Assembly (NCBI RefSeq): GCF_031453615.1 | Contig: NZ_JAVIZT010000001.1 | Span: forward strand, 1,550,001-1,614,000 | Direction: 5' to 3' | Length of the DNA: 64,000 nt | Source: Microbacterium sp. SORGH_AS_0428 | GTDB taxonomy: Bacteria; Actinomycetota; Actinomycetes; Actinomycetales; Microbacteriaceae | Shown: in pieces, positions 53,463 through 63,198 of the stretch | Numbering within the stretch: the stretch's first letter is position 1 | Layout of the letters: each line of letters opens with the position of its first letter | The notes under the pieces: model-generated | What the model was told of the DNA's origin: nothing | The model's database searches: none | What the model saw: the letters and a program-made list of their open reading frames with translations, nothing else | Program-made: the position numbers and the translations under genes

Positions 53463-56288
53463 TCAGAGCAGCGCCGTCAGGCCTGCGAGATCGGCGGGGC
53501 CGGATGCGGATGCGTCCGGCCCCGCATCCGTTCCGATCCTCGCCCGCACGCGCTGCACCACCGGATCCGTCTCGTCCGCCCGGCCCCGAAGCACCGCCCC
53601 GATCGCCAGAGCCTGCCGCGCGTGGTCGGGGCGGTCGGTCGCGGCGAACAGTTCGGCGGCGGCGAGTGCCGCATCCGCCATGATCGGCTGGTCGCCCGAC
53701 GCGACCGCGAGCTCGATCCCGACGCGCACCTCGTCGCGCGCGTGGTCGATCCGCCCCGCCAGCACGAGTGCCTGCGCATGACGCGCGTGCATCCACGCGT
53801 GGATCTGCGGCGGGATACCGGGCAGGGATCCGTCTCGCAGCGCGGGCGGCATCGTCTCGAGGATGGCCAGAGCCGCGGCCCCGTCGCCGACGATCACCTC
53901 GAAGGTCACCGCCGTGAGGGATGCCTGGAGCGCCGCGCGGTCGGACCCGTCGCGGCGTGCCGCGTCCTGCATACCGGCCAGGCGCTCCCTCGCCTCGCGG
54001 ATGCGGCCGAGCCGCACCAGCAGCACGATCGCGAAGGCCTGCTGCTGCAGCTGATCGGAGACGGAGGTCAAGCCCTCGAGCGCGCTGCTGGCGGCATCCG
54101 TGATCTCCAGCGCCTCCTCGAGCCGGCCGTGCAGCATGAGCCATTCCGAGCGCATCTGACTCGCGAGCGCGATGCCCCACGTGTCGCCCACCTCGCGCAG
54201 CAGGCGCAGCGCCTCCTCGCTCTGGCGATCGAGCCGCTCGACGTCGCCGCCGTTCTGCGCGATCGCCGCCTCGATCGCGGCGACGACGCCGCGCGACCAG
54301 GTCGGTGCGCCCACGAGGTCGGCGGGGTCCAGACGGAAGTTCGGCAGCCAGGGCGTGCCGGGGCGTCCGTCGCCGATGGCTCGCGCCTGGGCTTTCAGCA
54401 GGACGGGCAGGATCAGCGACAGCTCGGACGGATGTGCTGCCGCGGCCTCGGCGATCCGGTCTGCGTCCTCGGCGGTGAAGCCTCCCGAGACCTGCGCGTC
54501 GGCGGAGGCGAAGATGAGTCGCACCCCCGTGATGACCACACCCGCCTCGGAGTCCAGCGTGGCGTCGGCGCCGACGAGTTCGAGGGCCGCACGCAGAGCT
54601 TCCAGACGCTCGCGCATGATCCACGCCCAGATCTGCGCACGCACGAGCTCGACGGCCGTCTCACCCATCTGCGTCCGTGCTCCGCTCCAGCGGGTGGCGG
54701 CGGCCAGGTTCTCCTCGTTGGCGTCGAACCATGCGATCGCGGAACGCACCGCCGGGGTACGCAGCTCGGCGTCTCGCTCGAGGGCCCGCCGCGCGAGCAC
54801 CCGCGCCTGCGTATCGCGCGCGCGATCCTCGGAACCGCGGCGACGGAGCTGTTCGATGCCGTACTCGCGCACCGTCTCGAGCACCCGGAAGCGCCCGCGC
54901 GCCCGCTGCACGAGAGAGCGGTCCACGAGTTCGTCGAACACGCTCGCGGGCAGGGCGAAGGCCGCAGCGACCGCACCCGCATCCACCGCGTCGATGCCGT
55001 CCGGGAACACGGCCAGGGCGAGCAGCCCCTCGCGCTCCGGTTCGCCGAGCAGATCCCAGCTCCAGTCGATGACCGCGCGCAGGGTCTGATGGCGGGCCGC
55101 GGCCGAGCGGGGACCGCGGTCGAACAGCGCGAACCGGTCGGACAGGCCGGACTCCAGCTCGTCGATGCCGAGCGTGCGCGCCTTCGCGCCCGCCAGCTCC
55201 AGGGCGAGCGGGAGCCCGTCGAGGTGCCGCGCGATGCGGGCGACGGCGGGGAGTTCCTCGGGGCGGGGCGCGGTGCCGCGTGCCGCCAGGATGCGGGCGG
55301 CGAGGAGAGCGGCGGCGTCCGCATCCGGCAACGGGCCGAGTTCGACGAACGCCTCACCGGGCAGTCCCAGGGGTTCGCGGCTCGTCACCAGCACGGTGAC
55401 CCCCGGCACCGCGAGCACGGTGGCCGCGACGTCGGCGGTCTCCTGCTGCACGTGCTCGGCGTTATCAAGCACCAGCAGCACGGACCGGCCCGCGAGGGCG
55501 GCGAGCACGCTGTCCGCCGCGGGGAGCTCACCCGCGGGGTTGTCCGTGAGCCGGATGCTGCGCCCGAGCGCGGTGACCACCGCACCCCAGACCTCGCCCG
55601 GCTGCGCGGGCGCGAGCTCCACGAAGACGGCCGGCGGCCGGTGCCGGGCGGTTTCGAGGGCGAGGGTGGTCTTCCCCGCGCCGCCCGGCCCCAGCAGGGT
55701 GACGAGTCGGAACGCCTGCAGCTGAGAGGAGAGGAGGGCGAGCTCTTCGGCACGACCCACGAGCGGGGTGAGAGCCGCCGGAATCGCGGGCACGGGCTCC
55801 GGCGCCTCCTGCGTCGGGCCTGCCGCACCCCGGGCGAGCCGCTCGGCGTACGCGCGGTCTTCGAGCAGGTCGCGCAGCACCCAGTCGAAGCCATCGGCCA
55901 GCCACGGCTCCCCCCGCCACAGAGCGAGCGCCTCGCGGGCGAGGGATGCAGGGGCTTCGCCGCCGCGAGCGGCCTGCACGAGGTCGGCGAAGCGCACGAG
56001 ATCGACGTCGTCACGCGCGACGTCGAGCGCGTAGCCGCCGGGCTCCGCGCGAAGAGCGCCCTCGGGCAGCGTCCGCCGCATCCGCGACACGAGCGACTGC
56101 AGCGACGCGCGCGGGTCTTCCGGCGCGTCGTCGGGCCAGACGTCTTCGGCGAGGGCGCGGTAGCTGACCGTCGTTCCCGCATCCAGCGCGAGCCGCAGTA
56201 GCAGCGCACGCTGGCGCGATCCGCGCACCTCGATGGGCGAGCCCGCCGCATCCTCGGCCGCGAAACCGCCGAAGAACTGCAGCCGCAT
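53463..56288 (-). CDS. AfsR/SARP-like regulator: OmpR-type HTH, BTAD remnant, NB-ARC ATPase
   Basis: 941 residues. Residues 1-95 form an OmpR-type winged helix (RLQFFGGF, SRQRALLLRLALDAG, SLQSLVSRMRRTLP). A short BTAD-like part follows (to about 165). NB-ARC ATPase: Walker A LLGPGGAGKTTLALE near 195 and LLVLDNAEHV for Walker B, with LVTSREPLGLPGE and GLPLALELAGAKARTL. The C-terminal half is helical TPR-like repeats. Such proteins activate nearby genes on an ATP-dependent signal. The BTAD part is shorter than usual. ATG at 56288 was chosen because the OmpR fold starts there. Confidence 0.85.
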   Translation of the reverse strand: MRLQFFGGFAAEDAAGSPIEVRGSRQRALLLRLALDAGTTVSYRALAEDVWPDDAPEDPRASLQSLVSRMRRTLPEGALRAEPGGYALDVARDDVDLVRFADLVQAARGGEAPASLAREALALWRGEPWLADGFDWVLRDLLEDRAYAERLARGAAGPTQEAPEPVPAIPAALTPLVGRAEELALLSSQLQAFRLVTLLGPGGAGKTTLALETARHRPPAVFVELAPAQPGEVWGAVVTALGRSIRLTDNPAGELPAADSVLAALAGRSVLLVLDNAEHVQQETADVAATVLAVPGVTVLVTSREPLGLPGEAFVELGPLPDADAAALLAARILAARGTAPRPEELPAVARIARHLDGLPLALELAGAKARTLGIDELESGLSDRFALFDRGPRSAAARHQTLRAVIDWSWDLLGEPEREGLLALAVFPDGIDAVDAGAVAAAFALPASVFDELVDRSLVQRARGRFRVLETVREYGIEQLRRRGSEDRARDTQARVLARRALERDAELRTPAVRSAIAWFDANEENLAAATRWSGARTQMGETAVELVRAQIWAWIMRERLEALRAALELVGADATLDSEAGVVITGVRLIFASADAQVSGGFTAEDADRIAEAAAAHPSELSLILPVLLKAQARAIGDGRPGTPWLPNFRLDPADLVGAPTWSRGVVAAIEAAIAQNGGDVERLDRQSEEALRLLREVGDTWGIALASQMRSEWLMLHGRLEEALEITDAASSALEGLTSVSDQLQQQAFAIVLLVRLGRIREARERLAGMQDAARRDGSDRAALQASLTAVTFEVIVGDGAAALAILETMPPALRDGSLPGIPPQIHAWMHARHAQALVLAGRIDHARDEVRVGIELAVASGDQPIMADAALAAAELFAATDRPDHARQALAIGAVLRGRADETDPVVQRVRARIGTDAGPDASASGPADLAGLTALL

Positions 56289-56375
56289 GCTCTCACTGTA
56301 GAACGCGCCCGCATCCCGCCCCGCCCAGCCGCCCGGGGCGCCGCACCCCAGCCCTGCGCCCGTCACCTCTCTCGG

Positions 56376-56449
56376 CCCGCGAGACTGCATCTCTTGCACG
56401 AGATCACGGGTGAACACAGTGATCTCGTGCAGGAAATGCAGTCTCGGGG
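56376..56449. repeat. Palindrome family B, copy 3
   Basis: Outer stem CCCGCGAGACTGCAT against ATGCAGTCTCGGGGG (imperfect at the base) and inner stem CACGAGATCAC / GTGATCTCGTG around loop GGGTGAACACA. Same orientation as copy 2. It lies between two leftward genes, near the 3' end of the alpha/beta hydrolase and the 5' end of the regulator, i.e. between tandem genes. Confidence 0.82.
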
Positions 56450-56524
56450 GGAGGAGAAGGGGCGGGAACCCGAGGGGAGCCGTCGGGCCGGGACGGGGAC
56501 GAGGGGGGAAGGCGCGGCGGAGGA

Positions 56525-57304
56525 TCAGGCGCGGGTGGTCACGTGCTCGGCGAACAAGCCGGGCCAGGCCATCACGCCGTAGGGGCTGCGGGCGACGATC
56601 AGGCGACTGTCGTCGATGAGCTCGCGCAGCGTCCGCGCGGTCTTGAGCGGATGCGTGCGGTCGCCGGTCCAGGCGAGGATGAGGGTCGGCACCTCGATGC
56701 GGGCGATGCGCTTCTTCGGCGGCAGATCCGTGGCCGCCGCCCCCCGCAGCACGATGGGCAGCAGCTCGTCCGGCACGGTGGGACGCGTCTCGGGTGCGTC
56801 CGCGAGGGCCGGCGGAACGGGGGCCGTGTTGCCGATCTCGAGCAGGGCGGCGAGGCCACCGCGCTGGACGAGCTCGGCGTTCGCGCGGTACACGTCGCCC
56901 TGCGCCCGACGCCGCTTGTAGGCGGTGGGCGGCGTGACGAGGGTGAGCGTCGAGAACCGCCGCCGGTCGGCGGCGGCCGCGTGCAGCAGGGTGCCCGTCC
57001 CCATCGACGGACCGACGCCGTGCACCTTCTCGCCGGGTGCGACCGCATCCAGCAGCATGAGCAGGTCTTCGGCGAGCGCGTCCCAGCCGTAGTCCGATTC
57101 ACGATCCGTGCCGCTCGATCGTCCGTGGCCGCGCGCGTCGTAGCGCAGGATGCGGTGCCCGCGCAGAGCCCGGCCGAGATCCAGGCCCAGCTGCGCATCT
57201 CGGCTGCGGCTCGAGGTGAGCCCGTGCAACTGCACGACGAGGGGCCCGTCGTCTCCGGTGACGTCGTAGTCGAGACTCGCTCCCCGCACACGTAGCGCCG
57301 GCAT
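56525..57304 (-). CDS. Alpha/beta-hydrolase
   Basis: 259 residues from ATG 57304, preceded by GGAG six bases upstream (an upstream GTG at 57322 is possible). Oxyanion motif LHGLTSS, strand LRYDARGHGRS, nucleophile elbow G-P-S100-M-G, and acid in AWTGDRTHPL (about 214). The usual catalytic-His loop reads SPYGVMAWPG without His; the nearest His is in the final EHV. Esterase or lactonase activity is possible, but the missing His makes it uncertain. Confidence 0.75.
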   Translation of the reverse strand: MPALRVRGASLDYDVTGDDGPLVVQLHGLTSSRSRDAQLGLDLGRALRGHRILRYDARGHGRSSGTDRESDYGWDALAEDLLMLLDAVAPGEKVHGVGPSMGTGTLLHAAAADRRRFSTLTLVTPPTAYKRRRAQGDVYRANAELVQRGGLAALLEIGNTAPVPPALADAPETRPTVPDELLPIVLRGAAATDLPPKKRIARIEVPTLILAWTGDRTHPLKTARTLRELIDDSRLIVARSPYGVMAWPGLFAEHVTTRA

Positions 57305-57364
57305 CCGCGTCTCCGTTCCCACCCGTCCACTGCCCGCAATCTGCGCCCCTTAGACTACGGCGCC

Positions 57365-58657
57365 ATGCGCCTCACGAACGTCGCCCACCTCCGGCTCCCG
57401 GCCGGGCGACTGCACAGCTATGACGTCGTGATCGAAGCGACCGACGAGGAGCTGCCCGTCTCGTTCGACCAGGGCCGCCACGTCGGTGAGGGCGACCGTC
57501 CGGGATCGTGGATGGCGATCTCCTTCCGCCTCCCGGGCGCGGAGCGCTCCGCGCTGGGCCGGGCGTGGGATGCGGTCGTCGCCCGCCACGGAACGCTGCG
57601 CACCGTCTTCCGCGAGGGCGAGCGTGTGCGGCTGTTCGCGGGCGAGCAGATGCCCGGCGTGTGGCGCACGCACCCCACGGGCGCCGGCATGACGACCGCG
57701 CTGCGGCATGCGTTCGATGCCGGTTGCCGCCCGCACACGGCCGGCTCCTTCCTGCTGTGTCTCGTGGAGCCGGATGCGGGCGAGCCGGTCGTCGTCATCG
57801 GCAGCGACCACGCCCACGTCGACATGTGGTCGCTTCTGGTGCTGGGCCGCGACCTCGACCGGGCGCTGCGCCGCGTCCAGGCGGGCGAAGACGCGGATCT
57901 GGAGCCCGCGCATCCGTTCGCCGAGCACACCGCACTGCTGGAGGCGATGGGCGAGTCACCCGCCGACATCCGCGACGAGTGGGAGCGGCTGCTGGCCGCG
58001 GGCGGGCAGGCCATGCCGCGCTTCCCGCTTCCGCTGGGCGACGTGAGCCGCCCCCACGACGAGGTCGTGGAGGTGCGCGACGTGCTCGATCCCTCGCAGG
58101 TCGTCCAGCTGAGCCGGGTCGCGGACGAACGCGGCGTGCGCCCGACCGCGGTCGCCCTCGCGGCGGTCACGCGCGCGACCCGTCGCGTCGCCGACGCACC
58201 GCTTCGCGCCGTGTTCCCCGTGCACAGCCGCAACGATCCGCGGTGGACGGATGCGGTGGGCTGGTTCATCACGAACTCGGTGATCGAGTGCGAAGACGGC
58301 GACCCGGGCGCGTGCGCCGCGGATCTCCGCCGCGCACTGCAGCTCGGCTCGCATCCCCTGGCTCCGGTGTTCGCACCCCGCGGCGGGATGCCCCGCACGC
58401 CGGGCATGTTCGCGCTGTCGTGGCTGGACACGCGGCGCCTGCCCGTCGCGGTCGACGACCCGCAGGCGTCGTGGATCTCCGCGGTGACCCGCACGAACGG
58501 CGTGATGATCTGGTTCGTGATCAACGACACCGGCCTGCATCTGCGCTGCCGCTACCCCGACACCCCCGAGGCGCGCGACTCCCTCACCCTCTGGCTGGAT
58601 GCGGTGGAGAGCGAGCTCAGGGCGGCGGCGACCGCATCCGTTCCGGTCGCCGGCTGA
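57365..58657 (+). CDS. Stand-alone condensation-domain protein
   Basis: 430 residues with condensation-domain core motifs: RHGTLRTVF (75-83, compare RHexLRTxF), S-D148-H149-A-H-V-D153-M (the HHxxxDG active site with the first His replaced by Asp and the Gly by Met), and VGWFITNSV (the GxFxN core). Such domains join acyl or aminoacyl groups in nonribosomal peptide or lipid synthesis. No adenylation or carrier domain is present in the gene or its neighbours. The catalytic second His is kept, so an acyltransferase function is possible. Diverges from the hydrolase gene. Confidence 0.7.
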   Translation: MRLTNVAHLRLPAGRLHSYDVVIEATDEELPVSFDQGRHVGEGDRPGSWMAISFRLPGAERSALGRAWDAVVARHGTLRTVFREGERVRLFAGEQMPGVWRTHPTGAGMTTALRHAFDAGCRPHTAGSFLLCLVEPDAGEPVVVIGSDHAHVDMWSLLVLGRDLDRALRRVQAGEDADLEPAHPFAEHTALLEAMGESPADIRDEWERLLAAGGQAMPRFPLPLGDVSRPHDEVVEVRDVLDPSQVVQLSRVADERGVRPTAVALAAVTRATRRVADAPLRAVFPVHSRNDPRWTDAVGWFITNSVIECEDGDPGACAADLRRALQLGSHPLAPVFAPRGGMPRTPGMFALSWLDTRRLPVAVDDPQASWISAVTRTNGVMIWFVINDTGLHLRCRYPDTPEARDSLTLWLDAVESELRAAATASVPVAG

Positions 58658-58664
58658 ACGGCGC

Positions 58665-58967
58665 TCACTCGGCGACGTGCACCCGGAAGTGGCGCAGAGT
58701 CAACGCGGACTCCAGATAGTGCTCCTCGCCCGGGAAGGTGACGGGCTCGGTGCGCCACTGCGCGCCCGCGTAGGCGATCAGATCCGCGTCGTCGCGCCAG
58801 GCCGAGACGTACTGGATGCGGCGCGACTCCGCCTCATCGACCAGAACCTCGTGGCGCAGCAGACCCTGGTACCGATCGGGGAAGTCGGCGACGAGCTCGT
58901 GCAGCCGAGCCAGGAACTCCTGCTCGGCCCCGGCGCGGACGATGGCCTCGGATACGCGGAGGATCAT
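58665..58967 (-). CDS. ABM-superfamily small protein
   Basis: 100 residues with the alpha+beta ferredoxin-like pattern of antibiotic-biosynthesis-monooxygenase (ABM) dimers: ILRVSEAIVRAGAEQEFLAR, then YQGLLRHEVLVDEAESRRIQYVSAW (core GLLRHEVLVDE) and a C-terminal FRVHVAE strand. No cofactor motif. Could be a small oxygenase or a stress protein. Converges on the condensation-domain gene, seven bases away. Confidence 0.65.
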   Translation of the reverse strand: MILRVSEAIVRAGAEQEFLARLHELVADFPDRYQGLLRHEVLVDEAESRRIQYVSAWRDDADLIAYAGAQWRTEPVTFPGEEHYLESALTLRHFRVHVAE

Positions 58968-59093
58968 GGCGGCAGGCTAGCGAGCCGCACGCCACGCGCG
59001 CCGCTCGATGCCTGCCAATCCGGCGCACCTGGCGGACGGATGGTGGCGACGGCCTCCCGCACCGAGTGGCACCGCCCGGCTACGGTGGCGGTT

Positions 59094-60551
59094 ATGACTG
59101 CGCCCGAGAGCACCACGCGCGACGCCCGCTTCTTCGGACAGCCCTGGGCACTGGCCCACGTGTTCGGCGTGGAGATGTGGGAGCGCTTCAGCTTCTACGG
59201 CATGCAGGGGATCCTGCTGATCTACCTGTACTACTCCGCGACCGAGGGCGGGCTCGGCCTCGACAAGGCCGTCGCGACCGGCATCGTCGGCGCCTACGGC
59301 GGCGCCGTGTACCTCTCGACGATCCTCGGCGCCTGGATCGCCGACCGCCTGCTCGGCTCCGAGCGTGTCCTGTTCTTCAGCGCGATCGTGATCATGGCAG
59401 GGCACATCGCGCTCGCCGTGCTGCCCGGCTTCGTCGGCGTGGGCATCGGCCTCGCCCTCGTGGCGCTCGGCTCCGGTGGGCTGAAGGCCAACGCCACCTC
59501 CGTCGTCGGCACCCTGTACACGGACGACGACCCGCGTCGCGACGGCGGGTTCTCGCTGTTCTACCTGGGCATCAATCTCGGCGCCTTCTTCGGGGCGCTG
59601 CTGACCGGGCTGCTGCAATCGCTCGCCGGATTCCACTGGGGCTTCGGCCTCGCGGCGGTCGGCATGGCCGTCGGCCTCGTGCAGTACTCCTTCGGGCGTC
59701 GCCAGTTGCCCGCCGAGGCGCGCGCCGTGCCGAACCCGCTGCCGCGCGAGCGGCGCGCCCTGTGGATCGGGATCGCCGCGGCCGGCGTCGTCGCCATCGC
59801 GGCGAGCGTCGTGCTCGGCATCGTGCGCGCCGACAACCTGGCTCTCGTCGTCATCGTCGTCACGATCGTGGCCGCGATCGCCTACTTCGCCGTCATCCTG
59901 AGCTCGCGGCGGATCGAGGCGACCGAGCACTCACGGGTCTACGCGTTCATCCCGTTGTTCGTCGTCAGCGTCGGTTTCTGGTCGCTCTACCAGCAGCAGT
60001 TCACCGTGCTGACGATCTACTCGGACGAGCGGCTCAACCGCGACCTGTTCGGCTGGGAGATGCCCGTGTCGTGGGTGCAGTCGATCAACCCGGTGTTCAT
60101 CATCCTGCTCTCCGGAGTCTTCGCGGCCCTGTGGACGAAGCTCGGCCGGCGACAGCCGTCGACGCCCGTGAAGTTCGCGATCGGTGCGATCGTCATGGGT
60201 GTCGCGTTCTGGCTGTTCCTCATCTGGGCGAACGGCGGACAGAACGCCACACCGCTGCTGGGTGTCATCGGCATCCTGTTCGTGTTCACCGTCGCGGAGC
60301 TGTTCATCTCGCCCATCGGTCTGTCGGTCTCGACGAAGCTCGGGCCGACGATCTTCCACACGCAGATGGTCGCGCTGTTCTTCCTGTCGGTGGCACTGGG
60401 CACGGCGATCGCCGGCGCGCTCGGCGAGTTCTACGACCCCGACAACGAGATCGGGTACTTCTCGATCCTCGGTGCGATCGCGATCGGACTCGGCGTCGTC
60501 CTGCTCCTGGCCGTGAAGCCGGTGCTGCGGCTCATGAAGGGCGTCCGCTGA
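59094..60551 (+). CDS. POT-family proton-coupled peptide transporter
   Basis: 485 residues, about 14 membrane helices. ExxER motif in VEMWERFSFYGM (26-37) couples proton and peptide, and the PTR signature FSLFYLGINLGAF is at about 153-165. GLKANATSVVGTLY and LSGVFAALWTKLGRR also fit. Imports di- and tripeptides through the cell membrane. Converges on the IclR gene. Confidence 0.9.
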   Translation: MTAPESTTRDARFFGQPWALAHVFGVEMWERFSFYGMQGILLIYLYYSATEGGLGLDKAVATGIVGAYGGAVYLSTILGAWIADRLLGSERVLFFSAIVIMAGHIALAVLPGFVGVGIGLALVALGSGGLKANATSVVGTLYTDDDPRRDGGFSLFYLGINLGAFFGALLTGLLQSLAGFHWGFGLAAVGMAVGLVQYSFGRRQLPAEARAVPNPLPRERRALWIGIAAAGVVAIAASVVLGIVRADNLALVVIVVTIVAAIAYFAVILSSRRIEATEHSRVYAFIPLFVVSVGFWSLYQQQFTVLTIYSDERLNRDLFGWEMPVSWVQSINPVFIILLSGVFAALWTKLGRRQPSTPVKFAIGAIVMGVAFWLFLIWANGGQNATPLLGVIGILFVFTVAELFISPIGLSVSTKLGPTIFHTQMVALFFLSVALGTAIAGALGEFYDPDNEIGYFSILGAIAIGLGVVLLLAVKPVLRLMKGVR

Positions 60552-60555
60552 GCGC

Positions 60556-61326
60556 TCAGACGCGGCGCAGCTCGTCGCTGACCCGACCGGCGGTGGCCAC
60601 GAGCGCCGGCAGGTAGTGCTGCACCAGGTGCTCGACGCTGTCGCGGGTCGCCGACGACGAGACGTTGATCGCGGCCGCGACCTGGCCGCTGCCATCGCGC
60701 ACGCCGACGGCGATCGAGCGGAGCCCCGCCTCGAGCTCGCCGTCCACCACGGCCCACCCCTGGGCCGCGACCCGGTCGAGCTCGGCGCCGAGGCGCGCCT
60801 CATCCGTCAGGGTCCGGTCGGTGAGCGGATGCAGGTGCGCCAGCGCGTCGGCGCGCGCGGATGCGGGAAGCGCCGCCAGCAGGACCCGCCCCATGCTCGT
60901 GGCGTATGCCGGGAACCTCGTGCCGATGGTGATGCGCACGCTCATGATGCGCCGGGCCGGCACACGGGCAATGTAGACGATGTCGGCGCCGTCGAGCACC
61001 GCCGCCGACACGCTCTCCCCCACCTCGCGCGAGAGCAGCTCGAGGTGCGGCTGGAGGACTTCAGGCAGCGACAGTGACGACAGGTAGCTGAAGCCGAGCT
61101 CGAGCACCCGCGGCGTGAGGGCGAACAGTCGTCCGTCGCTGCGCACGTAGCCGAGGCTCACGAGGGTGTGCAGAAAGCGGCGGGCTGCCGCGCGCGTGAC
61201 CTCGGCACGGCGCGCGACGTCGCTCAGGGTGAGCTCTGCGTGATCGGCGTCGAACGCGCGGATGACAGCGAGGCCGCGGGCGAGGGACTGCACGAACTCG
61301 CCGGATGCATCGCCCTGCTCGCTCAT
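60556..61326 (-). CDS. pcaR: IclR-family regulator of the beta-ketoadipate pathway (PcaR-like)
   Basis: 256 residues. Winged helix at 10-70 (FVQSLARGLAVIRAFD, LTLSDVARRAEVTRAAARRFL-type helix, core SDVARRAEVTRAAARR) and an IclR effector domain (GESVSAAVLDGADIVYIARV, YATSMGRVLLAAL, GLRSIAVGVRDGSG). It lies 22 bases after pcaF in the same direction, so it is in the pca operon and probably senses beta-ketoadipate or protocatechuate. An operator is seen upstream of pcaI. Confidence 0.88.
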   Translation of the reverse strand: MSEQGDASGEFVQSLARGLAVIRAFDADHAELTLSDVARRAEVTRAAARRFLHTLVSLGYVRSDGRLFALTPRVLELGFSYLSSLSLPEVLQPHLELLSREVGESVSAAVLDGADIVYIARVPARRIMSVRITIGTRFPAYATSMGRVLLAALPASARADALAHLHPLTDRTLTDEARLGAELDRVAAQGWAVVDGELEAGLRSIAVGVRDGSGQVAAAINVSSSATRDSVEHLVQHYLPALVATAGRVSDELRRV

Positions 61327-61348
61327 CCGCTCACCATATCCGCGCCGG

Positions 61349-62524
61349 TCACCGCTCGAGAACGACCGCGAGGCCCTGTCCGACCCCGATGCAGATGGCA
61401 GCGACCGCGACGCCTCCGCCGCGACGGGCGAGCTCGTGTGCGGCATGGCCGATGATCCGGCCGCCGGACGCGCCGAGAGGGTGACCGATCGCCAGCGCGC
61501 CACCGTGGACGTTCAGCCGTTCCGGATCCAGGTCGGGCCAACCGGCGCGGCAGGCGAGGCTCTGCGAGGCGAACGCCTCGTTCAGCTCGACGACGTCGAC
61601 GTCGTCCCACGTGAAGCCGGCGCGGGCGAGCGCCTTGTTCGCGGCTTCGATGGGCGCGATCGGGAACACATCGGGGTCGACGCCGTGGGCGGCACGAGCG
61701 GCGATGCGCGCCAGCGGCTCGCCCGGCAGGGCCCCCTCCGCCGCGACGAGCACGGCGGAGGCGCCGTCGTTGATGGGCGAAGAGTTGCCCGCGGTGACCG
61801 TGCCGTCTCCGTCCGACGCGAACAGCGCGCGCAGACCCGCGAGCTTCTCGACCGAGGTATCGGGCCGGATGCTCTCATCGCGGGCCAGTTCTGCCCCGGG
61901 GACCTGCACGATCTCGCCGTCGTACACGCCCGCGGCCCACGCCTCGGCAGCCAGACGGTGCGAGCGCGCGGCGAACGCATCCTGCGCCTCGCGGGAGATC
62001 CCCCACTTGCGCGCGATCTTCTCCGCCGACTCTCCGTTGCTGATCGTCCACGGCTTCGGCAGCGCGGGGTTGGTCATGCGCCAGCCGATCGCCGTGTTCC
62101 ACAGCGTCTGGTTGCCCACGGCGGGCCACGGCTTCGCCGACTTCTCGACGACGAAGGGGGCGCGGCTCATCGACTCGACACCACCGGCCAGGATGATGTC
62201 GGCATCGCCGGACTCGATCGCACGGGACGCCTGGATGACGGCCTCCACGGATGAGGCGCACAGGCGATTGACGGTCGCACCGGTCACTGTGGTCGGGAAT
62301 CCCGCCAGCAGCGCGCCGAAACGGGCGACGTTGCGGTTGTCCTCGCCCGCCTGGTTCGCGTCACCGAAGATCACATCGTCGATCCGCGCCGGGTCCAGCC
62401 CCGCGCGCTCGACGGCGGCGCGCATGACGAGCGCGGCGAGGTCGTCCGGCCGGGTGCCGGAGAGCGCGCCTCCGGCCCGCCCGAACGGTGTGCGCACGGC
62501 GTCGTAGATGAAACTGGCGGTCAT
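61349..62524 (-). CDS. pcaF: 3-oxoadipyl-CoA thiolase
   Basis: Cleaves beta-ketoadipyl-CoA to succinyl-CoA and acetyl-CoA, the last step of aromatic breakdown. 391 residues: C91 region VNRLCASSVEAV, then NEAFASQSLA, GGALAIGHPLGASG (catalytic His) and AICIGVGQGLAVVLE (second Cys). The IYDAVRTPFGRAGGALS start is typical of PcaF. Overlaps pcaJ by ATGA. Confidence 0.92.
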   Translation of the reverse strand: MTASFIYDAVRTPFGRAGGALSGTRPDDLAALVMRAAVERAGLDPARIDDVIFGDANQAGEDNRNVARFGALLAGFPTTVTGATVNRLCASSVEAVIQASRAIESGDADIILAGGVESMSRAPFVVEKSAKPWPAVGNQTLWNTAIGWRMTNPALPKPWTISNGESAEKIARKWGISREAQDAFAARSHRLAAEAWAAGVYDGEIVQVPGAELARDESIRPDTSVEKLAGLRALFASDGDGTVTAGNSSPINDGASAVLVAAEGALPGEPLARIAARAAHGVDPDVFPIAPIEAANKALARAGFTWDDVDVVELNEAFASQSLACRAGWPDLDPERLNVHGGALAIGHPLGASGGRIIGHAAHELARRGGGVAVAAICIGVGQGLAVVLER

Positions 62525-63198
62525 TTCTCCTCCTCGGACGCGGATGCGGCCGCATCCGTCGCATCGATGAGCGCGAGCCCGGTGAGCTCGCGCAGCTGCT
62601 CGAGCGTGTTGTCGCCGAACGCCTCGGTGACGGCGAAGCCCGCCTCCGTGACCTCGAAGACCGCGTGGTCCGTGTACACGCGCGAGACGCAGCCCACGCC
62701 GGTGAGCGGGTACGTGCAGGCGGCGACGAGCTTCGGCTCGCCGGCGCGGGTGAGCAGATCGGTCATGACGTAGACCGATTTGGCGCCGATCGCGAGATCC
62801 ATCGCACCGCCGACGGCGGGGATCGCACCGGGCTCCCCCGTCGACCAGTTCGCCAGATCGCCGTTCTGCGCGACCTGGAACGCCCCGAGCACGCACACGT
62901 CGAGGTGTCCGCCGCGCATCATGGCGAAGGAGTCGGCATGGTGGAAGTACGCGGCACCCGCGACGGCCGTGACCGCCTGTTTGCCGGCGTTGATGAGGTC
63001 CGGGTCGATACGGCCGGGCTCTGGCGCCGGTCCCATCCCCAGCAGACCGTTCTCGGTGTGAAGCACGATCTCGCGGTCGGCGGGCAGGTGGTCGGCGACG
63101 AGCGTCGGCGCGCCGATGCCGAGGTTCACGACCGCGCCGTCGGGGATGTCGGCGGCGATGCGGCGGGCGAGATCCGCGCGGGGGATGCGGGTGGTCAT
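62521..63198 (-). CDS. pcaJ: 3-oxoadipate CoA-transferase subunit B
   Basis: 225 residues; with PcaI moves CoA from succinyl-CoA to beta-ketoadipate. VNLGIGAPTLVADHL, the catalytic Glu in HTENGLLGMG, and GGAMDLAIGAKSVYVMTDL (core GAMDLAIGAKSV) are family signatures. Overlaps both neighbours by ATGA. Confidence 0.93.
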   Translation of the reverse strand: MTTRIPRADLARRIAADIPDGAVVNLGIGAPTLVADHLPADREIVLHTENGLLGMGPAPEPGRIDPDLINAGKQAVTAVAGAAYFHHADSFAMMRGGHLDVCVLGAFQVAQNGDLANWSTGEPGAIPAVGGAMDLAIGAKSVYVMTDLLTRAGEPKLVAACTYPLTGVGCVSRVYTDHAVFEVTEAGFAVTEAFGDNTLEQLRELTGLALIDATDAAASASEEEK

